Shown one piece after another: positions 1-5,832 of a stretch of 9,445 nt of DNA (its first letter is position 1; each line of letters opens with the position of its first letter). Made by a program: the position numbers and the translations under genes. Origin of the DNA: Candidatus Cloacimonadota bacterium (lineage in GTDB: Bacteria; Cloacimonadota; Cloacimonadia; Cloacimonadales; JAFGVF01); NCBI GenBank assembly GCA_016938155.1, contig JAFGVF010000384.1:1-9445 (forward strand), read 5' to 3'. Below the pieces are notes generated by a model. The model did not search any database, was not told the DNA's origin, and saw only the letters and a program-made list of their open reading frames with translations.

Positions 1-579
1 CAGGCTCTCTCCGAAATATTTGGGATGCCGTGTATATCTCCAGAGCCCCTTATCCATAATCTGACCCTTATTCGTGGGATTCGACTCGAATCGCCTTAAT
101 TGATAATCACCGACAGCCTCAAAGAAGAAGCCTTTTGCCCACACTAAGACTCCCAGTAAATCAAAGAGATTCAGAGTAGTCTCCGGGGTATTTTTATAGA
201 AAAAGAGTGGATACGCTATTGTCAGCATAAAGAACCCCTGAATGATAAAGACCTGAAAATATGAGCGAATCATCCAATGCTTCCCCCAATCCTTCTTCCA
301 TTGGGCATAACGAAAATCTTCTGCCTTTCCCTTGTTTCTGGTAAAGATATAGTAGGATAATCTAAGTCCCCAGATTAACACAAATCCATTCACGATAATT
401 CTTCTGGGTTGAATTTCTGGTACGAGTATGAGGTAAAGAATAGTTATCAGGACAAATCCCATTCCCCAGGCAATATCTACAATGTCATTCTTTTTTTTGC
501 TTATTGCTAAAGCAAACATGATATTCATGTAAATAAAAACCGTTGCAATAACAATCAAAAGGGCTGTGTAGTTAATCAT
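1..579 (-). CDS. DUF1295 / steroid 5-alpha-reductase-like membrane protein (3' end cut by window edge)
   Basis: The frame is open for 193 codons from an ATG at 579 to the window edge, so the C-terminus is missing; relatives are usually about 250-290 residues. Several hydrophobic segments are visible, for example residues 4-27 and 34-53. The segment near the edge reads GLWRYTRHPKYFGE, the hallmark of DUF1295 and the steroid 5-alpha-reductase / isoprenylcysteine methyltransferase-like superfamily, where these residues sit near the cofactor. Known members reduce double bonds in steroid or lipid substrates or methylate prenylcysteines; the substrate here cannot be told. The start is supported by AGGAG at 586-590, six bases upstream. 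The ATG lies inside the last codons of the preceding kinase gene (8-base overlap), so it is the fourth gene of the operon and probably translationally coupled. The family call is firm and the activity open. Confidence 0.85.
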   Translation of the reverse strand, partial: MINYTALLIVIATVFIYMNIMFALAISKKKNDIVDIAWGMGFVLITILYLILVPEIQPRRIIVNGFVLIWGLRLSYYIFTRNKGKAEDFRYAQWKKDWGKHWMIRSYFQVFIIQGFFMLTIAYPLFFYKNTPETTLNLFDLLGVLVWAKGFFFEAVGDYQLRRFESNPTNKGQIMDKGLWRYTRHPKYFGESL

Positions 580-2350
580 AAATAACTCCTATTCCGACAG
601 TCCCGATACCGTTATGAACTCCCACTACGGGTGATAGAGGCATGATATAAGCAGGTCGTTGACCCGTAATTGTTGTTAGTATCTCAGCATATTGGTTGGC
701 TCTTTTCTCGGCATCTGCATGCACAATAGCATATTTCCATAAACCTTTCTTTTTCAGCTCAGTTTTGATTATATTGGTAATCTTCTTCATGTTACTCTTG
801 CGACTAAAGCTTTTCCCGTATGCCAGAGCCTTTCCCTCTTCATCAAGAGAGACAATAGGCTTTAGATTCAGAACTGCTGCAATAAAGCCGGTCAAGGGCT
901 TCACTCTTCCGCCTCTGACCATATATTTCAGAGTATTAATATCGGTGTAAATCTTAGTATTTTTAATCCACTTATCCGACTCCCTGATTATATCATCATA
1001 AGCCATCCCCTCAGCGATAGCTTCGGCAAATCTTAAGGTAATTAGCCCTTCGGAAACGGAAAGCTGTCTGGAATTGATGACTTTAATCTCAGTTCCGGCA
1101 ATGTCCTTAGCAATACTTGTGGCAGTTTGTACGACACCACTCAGTTTATCAGAGATATGTACGGCAATAATCTTGTCATAATATCCGACAGAGAACTCAA
1201 TATTCGTGCGTATTAACTGGGGTGATGGCTGAGAACTGACCGGATGGTTTCTGTCATTTTTCAGTAGATGATAAAAGTGTTCCGATTGAATCGTGCGTTT
1301 ATCCAGATATTGTCTGTTACCGAAGGTTATTCCAAAAGGAATCTGTTGAATTTGATACTTGTCTATCAATTCTTCCGGTAAATCACTTGCGGTATCCGTA
1401 ATTAAGCCAATATCATATTTTCTGTTGTGGCTTATTTCATACTGTCTCAGCATATCATCAACTTTAATTCCGCTTACATCCCCCAGTCGGTTAAATTCTT
1501 CAAAAAGCAATTCAGGAGTATTTGTGTGAATATGTACATGTAGTTTTTCAGGGTCTCCGGCAAGTATCAGGGAGTCACCGAACTTCGCAACTGCCTCTCT
1601 AATCTCTTTCATCGATCTATCTTTTGCAGATAGAATTGCTTCAGAGCAATAACGATATTTCCCCGGCTTCTCAAGGTGCAATTCCCCATCCACTATCGAA
1701 TCAATAGGGGTTTTATAGGCAACTGCCTTTTTCAGGGACCCTTTGTCGATAAATTCCACAACACCTTCAAGGAAACTTACAAATCCGCTTGCTCCGGCAT
1801 CCACTACACCTGCATCAGCAAGTACCTTTAACTTTTCGGGAGTCTCTTTCAAGGATTTTTTGGCAGCTGTTAGTGAGTTGTTGAGAACAAACAGGAAATC
1901 GGTGTTACCTTCACTCTGCTCTACAAGGCTGTCTGACCACTCACGAATAACGGTCAGCATAGTTCCTTCTACAGGATTCATAAGTGAATCGTAAAGGTGT
2001 TTTACGGATTTCTGAGCACTCTCTGCAAAATGTTTTACTGTAACAATCCCCTTTTCCGGTAATTCGTGGCTTAACCCATGCAGAAATTGAGCAAAGATTA
2101 TCCCTGAATTCCCACGAGCTCCAGCAAGAGCAGAGTCTGCAACCGAGTGCAAGGTTTCCTTCAGAGTCTTACCTATCTTGCTTTTGCTGAGAATCGCCTG
2201 CATGGTCAAAGCAAGATTGGTACCCGTATCTGCATCTGCTACCGGAAACACATTTATCTTGTTCAGATATTTTCGATTTCGGATTACGGCTTCGCCTCCC
2301 GCAATCAGTCCATGATAAAATCTTTTCCCGTCTAAATACCTTATTTTCAT
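572..2350 (-). CDS. Fatty acid kinase FakA-like (DhaL) domain fused to a DegV/FakB-like fatty-acid-binding domain
   Basis: The 592-residue protein joins two parts that are usually separate. Residues 1-304 are FakA-like: NVFPVADADTGTN (33-45, with Asp39 and Asp41 as likely Mg ligands), GARGNSG (77-83, nucleotide loop), EGTMLTV (128-134), VVDAGASGF (182-190) and the middle-domain motif HVHIHTN (270-276). Residues from about 312 to the end are DegV-like: TDTASDLPEEL (318-328), SSQPSP (372-377), an LSGVVQTA stretch, an RGGRV motif and a glycine-rich C-terminal GVHNGIGTVGIG. In Firmicutes, FakA phosphorylates a fatty acid held by a separate FakB, giving acyl phosphate for phospholipid synthesis. 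Here kinase and carrier would be one chain, an inference from domain order. The N-terminal motif has Ala where NVFPVPDGDTGTN usually has Pro and Gly. The gene starts six bases after the lipocalin stop, with an AGG-type ribosome site overlapping that stop. PlsX/PlsY, the usual partners, are not in view. Confidence 0.9.
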   Translation of the reverse strand: MKIRYLDGKRFYHGLIAGGEAVIRNRKYLNKINVFPVADADTGTNLALTMQAILSKSKIGKTLKETLHSVADSALAGARGNSGIIFAQFLHGLSHELPEKGIVTVKHFAESAQKSVKHLYDSLMNPVEGTMLTVIREWSDSLVEQSEGNTDFLFVLNNSLTAAKKSLKETPEKLKVLADAGVVDAGASGFVSFLEGVVEFIDKGSLKKAVAYKTPIDSIVDGELHLEKPGKYRYCSEAILSAKDRSMKEIREAVAKFGDSLILAGDPEKLHVHIHTNTPELLFEEFNRLGDVSGIKVDDMLRQYEISHNRKYDIGLITDTASDLPEELIDKYQIQQIPFGITFGNRQYLDKRTIQSEHFYHLLKNDRNHPVSSQPSPQLIRTNIEFSVGYYDKIIAVHISDKLSGVVQTATSIAKDIAGTEIKVINSRQLSVSEGLITLRFAEAIAEGMAYDDIIRESDKWIKNTKIYTDINTLKYMVRGGRVKPLTGFIAAVLNLKPIVSLDEEGKALAYGKSFSRKSNMKKITNIIKTELKKKGLWKYAIVHADAEKRANQYAEILTTITGQRPAYIMPLSPVVGVHNGIGTVGIGVIYD

Positions 2351-2356
2351 TGTTAC

Positions 2357-2869
2357 CTACCATATCTGGGGCATTTTTACAATCTTCTCAGTATTGTATC
2401 CTTCATGCTTTAGCTTGGCAAGGATGTTCTGATAATCATTTTCAGCCAAATCAGGCGTTCTACTCATTATCCAGACATATTTCCTATTGGGAACGCCAAT
2501 CACCGTGTAGCGATAATCATCAGCTAAGTCAACAACCAGATATGGGTACCAGAAAGGCTTAAACATCTGAACCCGCCATTCTGCATTTGTTTCATGATTG
2601 AAGACCTTAGCCTTCGGTGTCAATATCTTTTCCTTTCCATCAGGGGTTCCCTTTTTAAAGGTATAGGTTATCCCGATAGTGCCATCCTCGTTTAGTCTAT
2701 AGCTCTCTATCCCGTTTACGGCATGCTTCTCAATAGCATTCGGCAGTATACCAATCACATACCAGTCACCCATGAACTTCTCAAGTTCCACTTTTTCTAC
2801 TGTCGAATAATCCTGTCGGCAACCGGAAAGCACAATCAAAGCTATGATAGCGACAATTAGTAGTCTCAT
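2357..2869 (-). CDS. blc: Blc-type lipocalin outer-membrane lipoprotein
   Basis: The 170-residue product begins with a lipoprotein signal peptide ending in LSGC (Cys17 would be lipidated). The residue after Cys is Arg, not the Asp that retains lipoproteins in the inner membrane, so outer-membrane sorting is likely. The lipocalin signature G-x-W is at residues 34-36 (GDWY), and the C-terminal signature reads YVWIMSRTP (131-139), matching the YLWILSRTP of E. coli Blc. Length matches Blc (about 177). Blc-type lipocalins bind fatty acids or lysophospholipids and are linked to envelope stress. The ATG shares its A with the TAA stop of the peroxidase gene upstream (TAATG), which indicates translational coupling, and the fatty acid kinase follows six bases downstream. 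Family assignment is secure; the ligand is inferred from relatives. Confidence 0.92.
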   Translation of the reverse strand: MRLLIVAIIALIVLSGCRQDYSTVEKVELEKFMGDWYVIGILPNAIEKHAVNGIESYRLNEDGTIGITYTFKKGTPDGKEKILTPKAKVFNHETNAEWRVQMFKPFWYPYLVVDLADDYRYTVIGVPNRKYVWIMSRTPDLAENDYQNILAKLKHEGYNTEKIVKMPQIW

Positions 2870-3411
2870 TATTTCAATGCCTTCTCAATAGCCTCAATCA
2901 CTGATTTATCCATCGGGTCAGTGGGAGTTGAGAAACGATTGATTATCTTTCCATCCTTTGAGATGAGGAATTTATTGAAGTTCCAAGTGATTTTGCCTGC
3001 ATATTCTGGGTTTGTTTCTTTGCTTGTCAGGTATTCATAGAGCGGATGAATGTCTTTACCTTTCACGGAAATCTTCTCAAACATCGGGAATGTTACACCA
3101 TAGTTCAAGCTACAGAATGTGCTGATTTCCTCGTTACTCCCCGGCTCCTGCTTCATGAAGTTATTGGCAGGGAATCCAAGTATTACAAAGTCTTTGCCTT
3201 CATATTTCGTGTAAAGCTCCTGCAGTCCTGCATATTGCTTAGTATAACCGCATTTGCTTGCTGTATTGACTATGAGAACTACCTTGCCCTTATATTCTTC
3301 CAGTTTCACATCCTTACCATCAATGCTCTTCATGGTAAAATCATATATCGTTTCAGCGGATAACATCAGTATTCCTCCTGCTATAAGTATTATTAAAATC
3401 ACTATTTTCAC
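2869..3411 (-). CDS. Glutathione peroxidase-family thiol peroxidase, exported or membrane-anchored
   Basis: I start this gene at the GTG at 3411 (180 residues) rather than the in-frame ATG at 3423, because that ATG merges into a GGAGG at 3417-3421 lying five bases before the GTG. The product then begins MKIVILIILIAGG and has an export signal or anchor (residues 1-19, ending SAE). The GPx fold motifs are NTASKCGYT with peroxidatic Cys54, Gln88 in KQEPG, and WNF with Trp143-Asn144, which complete the catalytic tetrad. Cys100 in ISTFC is at the resolving position of the thioredoxin-dependent, BtuE-like type. The usual FPCNQF is FPANNF here (residues 80-85), so that Cys is lost. Such enzymes reduce organic and lipid hydroperoxides; an envelope location would need a periplasmic reductant. 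It is first in the operon, and its TAA overlaps the lipocalin ATG by one base. Confidence 0.9.
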   Translation of the reverse strand: MKIVILIILIAGGILMLSAETIYDFTMKSIDGKDVKLEEYKGKVVLIVNTASKCGYTKQYAGLQELYTKYEGKDFVILGFPANNFMKQEPGSNEEISTFCSLNYGVTFPMFEKISVKGKDIHPLYEYLTSKETNPEYAGKITWNFNKFLISKDGKIINRFSTPTDPMDKSVIEAIEKALK

Positions 3412-3416
3412 AATAA

Positions 3417-3421
3417 CCTCC
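3417..3421 (-). promoter_or_regulatory. Ribosome binding site deciding the peroxidase start
   Basis: GGAGG on the minus strand, five bases before the GTG at 3411-3409. The in-frame ATG at 3423 overlaps it (ATGGAGG) and has no ribosome site of its own in the AT-rich sequence upstream. Confidence 0.7.
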
Positions 3422-3437
3422 ATTATTTGTTATGGAT

Positions 3438-3465
3438 AATATAGTAGTTTTAAACTTATCAACAA
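3438..3465 (-). promoter_or_regulatory. Candidate promoter of the peroxidase-lipocalin-kinase operon
   Basis: On the minus strand TTGTTG (3465-3460) and TATATT (3443-3438) are 16 bases apart, with an AT-rich spacer. Transcription would start near 3431, giving a leader of about 20 bases. The match is to the general sigma-70 consensus; the promoter grammar of this organism is unknown. Confidence 0.35.
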
Positions 3466-3491
3466 TAATTATATTTTCCGAGAGTTTCCTT

Positions 3492-3525
3492 AACCATTCA
3501 AATGGTACTTAGACCTTAGAAATGG
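3492..3525. repeat. Competing short hairpins (ACCATT / AATGGT)
   Basis: ACCATT at 3492-3497 can pair with AATGGT at 3500-3505 or with the second AATGGT at 3520-3525, so two alternative stems share one arm. It lies just upstream of the candidate operon promoter. No function can be assigned. Confidence 0.35.
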
Positions 3526-3544
3526 TTGTATTTTAACGAAGCTC

Positions 3545-3589
3545 TTGTACCACAGTGAGTGGAGCGAGTGTGGTGCAAAGATAGCACCA
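3545..3589. repeat. Two mutually exclusive hairpins sharing one arm
   Basis: TTGTACCACA (3545-3554) pairs with TGTGGTGCAA (3569-3578), ten pairs including one G-T. TGGTGC (3571-3576) can instead pair with GCACCA (3584-3589), six pairs around a 7-base loop. The right arm of the first stem is the left arm of the second, so only one can form. A diverged inverted copy of the first hairpin is at 9101-9134. Confidence 0.5.
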
Positions 3590-3629
3590 ATACCTATCAA
3601 TGATTGAAACAAAGGAAATCGTTTTCCGT

Positions 3630-3664
3630 GTACCACCAACCTTCAGAAGCAGGTTTGATGGTAC
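3630..3664. repeat. Strong hairpin just after the outer-membrane protein gene
   Basis: The arms 3630-3642 and 3651-3664 pair over about 12 of 13-14 positions (GTACCA against TGGTAC at the base, AACCT against AGGTT near the loop) around an 8-base loop. On the minus strand it begins nine bases after the TAG of the outer-membrane protein gene, where a terminator would be expected, but no T-run follows. It could be a 3'-end-stabilising stem or a Rho-assisted terminator. Confidence 0.5.
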
Positions 3665-3673
3665 ATAGAAACT

Positions 3674-4384
3674 CTAAAATCTGAATGAACCTTTTAAGAA
3701 TGGAAATGAAGCGAAACCTTGAATATCCTCATCGTTGCTATAGGGGCATAAAAAACACAGATCAATACTGAAGTGCTGACTTCTTGCCCTAATGCCTCCA
3801 TTTATAACTGCCGTTAAATCAAAATCATCTGCGTTTAGATGTAGAGTAATTGCTTCTGCATAGAGGGCGAAACTTTCTGAGTAATCATACAGAACACCCA
3901 ACATGAATATAAAGTTTTCGTTTTCTGAATCGTTTAATACATCATCTCCTTCTATAACAAGATCTTTAAGAAAAATGCATCCCCCGGCTAAATGGGTTGA
4001 GAATTTGTCGGAGCTGTAACTAATCACATTCCCGAAAGTAGCAAATTTGATTGAAGGAGTGTATATTGCAAATGCAGCTGATTCAAAATTATCCCGCCTA
4101 TAGTAATTCTGCTTGATTCCGAAGGTTCCTGTCTCTTTAACAATCTCAGGCATATAAGGAAAAACCGTGGCAAACCCTATCTGTGTTCTGTCTATTATTG
4201 TCCCTTCCAGCTGATAAACCAATAGACCATAGCTTGTTAGGGAAACATTCAACTCCGGCATTGTGTAGGCAGTGGGCATGAAACAAAGCGATTGATCTCC
4301 TGTTCTGAATGTGTGGGAACTTTCTTGAGCGAGTGAGAAATAACAAATCAACAAAGCAATAACTGACAAGACAAGCCTCTTCAT
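3674..4384 (-). CDS. Secreted hypothetical protein, probable small outer-membrane beta-barrel
   Basis: I do not recognise a named family. The 236-residue product starts with a Sec signal peptide (MKRLVLSVIALLICYFSLA, cleavage likely before Gln20). The rest alternates aromatic and small residues in short strands separated by polar turns, for example SLTSYGLLVYQLEG, FATFGNVISYSS and SFALYAEAITLHLN. It ends GSFRF, with the terminal Phe typical of proteins inserted by BamA. Together these suggest a porin-like or transport-related barrel, though a periplasmic beta-sandwich is not excluded. The start is well supported: GAGGAG lies five bases upstream of the ATG. It is transcribed divergently from fluC and separated from the peroxidase operon by about 250 bases containing several hairpins, so it is probably its own transcription unit. 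Confidence 0.75.
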   Translation of the reverse strand: MKRLVLSVIALLICYFSLAQESSHTFRTGDQSLCFMPTAYTMPELNVSLTSYGLLVYQLEGTIIDRTQIGFATVFPYMPEIVKETGTFGIKQNYYRRDNFESAAFAIYTPSIKFATFGNVISYSSDKFSTHLAGGCIFLKDLVIEGDDVLNDSENENFIFMLGVLYDYSESFALYAEAITLHLNADDFDLTAVINGGIRARSQHFSIDLCFLCPYSNDEDIQGFASFPFLKGSFRF

Positions 4385-4434
4385 AATGACTCCTCAGTAG
4401 ATATTGAGTGATTGTTATTTATAAATATAATTAA

Positions 4435-4440
4435 TGTCAA
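4435..4440 (-). promoter_or_regulatory. Candidate -35 box for the outer-membrane protein gene
   Basis: A perfect TTGACA on the minus strand, about 50 bases before the ATG at 4384, in a very AT-rich stretch. The best -10 at the right distance is weak (TAACAA after 17 bases), so only the -35 match is firm. Confidence 0.3.
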
Positions 4441-4471
4441 TAAATAATGCGTACCAAGTTAAAAAAGTCTA

Positions 4472-4498
4472 TTGACGGGAAAACAACCCATTTATAGA
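4472..4498 (+). promoter_or_regulatory. Candidate promoter of fluC
   Basis: TTGACG (4472-4477) and TATAGA (4493-4498) are 15 bases apart, slightly short for sigma-70. A start near 4505 would leave only a few bases before the ATG at 4512, which fits the lack of a clear ribosome binding site: a nearly leaderless message is possible. Confidence 0.3.
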
Positions 4499-4511
4499 TG
4501 GCTGTAACATT

Positions 4512-4922
4512 ATGAAAGAGCTATTACTAAAACTACTGTTTATTTGTCTGGGAGCTTCAATTGGAGCAGTGAGCAGATATTTGATTTCTGCAGGTGCAGA
4601 TGCCATGTTCAAAGGGAACTTTCCCTGGGGAACTTTTATTGTCAACAGCATGGGTTGTTTTCTTATTGGTGCTGCCTTCTGGATTCTCATTACCAGTGAA
4701 GTAAAGACACATTTTCAGCCCTTCTTTGTTACCGGTCTTCTCGGGTCATTCACCACCTTCTCAACTTACATGATGGAAATCGTGAACTTAGCCAAAGAGG
4801 GCAAACATACCTCAGCTTTTACATCTTTCTTGACACACAATCTTGTCGGAGTTGTGATGGTGCTTGTCGGTGCCTTTTGTATGGAATTAATAACAAAGAG
4901 GATTGCCATACATAATTTATAG
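4512..4922 (+). CDS. fluC: Fluoride channel FluC (CrcB)
   Basis: The 136-residue protein has the length and four-helix pattern of the dual-topology Fluc fluoride exporters (helices roughly 8-27, 40-60, 68-92 and 105-127), which work as dimers in the inner membrane and let toxic fluoride leave the cell. The family motifs are present: GxxxR at 18-22 (GAVSR), GTFIVNSMGCFLIG at 40-53 with the pore Asn45, and GLLGSFTTFSTY at 75-86, carrying the phenylalanine-box residues Phe80 and Phe83 and the central TTFST sodium-site turn. Ser79 replaces a commonly seen Gly. No stronger start lies upstream in frame, and no good Shine-Dalgarno precedes this ATG. I looked for a crcB fluoride riboswitch in the 127-base upstream gap and saw none. 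A tRNA gene follows seven bases after the stop. Confidence 0.95.
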   Translation: MKELLLKLLFICLGASIGAVSRYLISAGADAMFKGNFPWGTFIVNSMGCFLIGAAFWILITSEVKTHFQPFFVTGLLGSFTTFSTYMMEIVNLAKEGKHTSAFTSFLTHNLVGVVMVLVGAFCMELITKRIAIHNL

Positions 4923-4929
4923 ATAATGT

Positions 4930-5316
<387 letters not shown>

Positions 5317-5445
5317 TTGAACGCACCCCACCCGTAGGTATCCCGTGGCTTCCACGGTCATCCCACGGTTGACCCACGGTTAGCCCATGGACGGGGACTG
5401 CACTTTCACCGAAGGTCCGGTAGAGGCACACGGTCGTGCGTCTAA
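5317..5445. repeat. Palindromic 11-base-step element A
   Basis: Arms 5317-5326 and 5436-5445 are inverted copies with 8 of 10 matches (ACGCAC/GTGCGT core), 109 bases apart. Inside, CCACGG recurs at 5352, 5363 and 5374, and as CCATGG at 5385, exactly 11 bases apart each time; its reverse complement CCGTGG sits just before at 5343. Its arms are the weakest of the four elements of this type in the window. Confidence 0.6.
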
Positions 5446-5552
5446 TGGTCATGGGTCTAAAAAAAAGCCTATAACAAGATTGGACTCCTCTTTTGTTTGC
5501 TCTGCCCCACACTGCGTTGCGGTGCAGGTCTGACCGATCTATTCACTTTATT

Positions 5553-5706
5553 CTCTCATCGCTCTCCCATCCAATAATTCCACAAAAAGACAAGAAAACA
5601 CCCACTTTTCCTACACAATTCCTTCACTCCAGGGTAAGGTTAGTGTAGGCTTAGTCTAAGAGTCTTCTAAGATTTGTCCATTTATTGGATGGGTGAGTGA
5701 TGGGGG
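5553..5706. repeat. Palindromic 11-base-step element B
   Basis: Arms 5553-5577 and 5682-5706 pair over 25 positions with three G-T wobbles (5554, 5556, 5561), one mismatch (5565) and a perfect 12-base inner block. They enclose 104 bases. TAAG/TAGG recurs at 5635, 5646, 5657 and 5668, exactly 11 bases apart. The step continues in the arms: GATGGG at 5688 and 5699, CATC at 5557 and 5568. The wobble pairs suggest an RNA stem rather than only a DNA palindrome. Confidence 0.75.
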
Positions 5707-5822
5707 ATAGGAAGCATAAATCTCAAAATAATTCACTATAAAAAGAATTTTAACTAATTTGCATAAAAACATTGACAACAAAATCTTGGTTAGCGAAAAT
5801 ATACATTGTATGAGAAAACTAT

Positions 5823-5827
5823 GGAGG
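5823..5827 (+). promoter_or_regulatory. Ribosome binding site deciding the beta-helix protein start
   Basis: GGAGG lies five bases before the ATG at 5833, which is followed directly by a classic signal peptide (MKKSYLLF). In-frame ATGs at 5806 and 5821 would put nine or four extra residues before that signal, and the second overlaps this site. Confidence 0.8.
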
Positions 5828-5832
5828 TCTAT

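Noticed and set aside
696..950. Plus-strand open frame inside the kinase gene
   Set aside because: It is antisense to a strongly conserved coding region, has no ribosome site and resembles no family.
5503..5526. Third copy of the 3545/9101 hairpin repeat
   Set aside because: AGTGTGGGGCA and TGCACC match on the minus strand, but the middle is too different and too short to call.
5772..5805. Promoter TTGACA ... TATACA for the beta-helix gene
   Set aside because: The -35 box is perfect, but the best -10 (5800-5805) is 22 bases away, too far for a standard promoter, so it was not listed.
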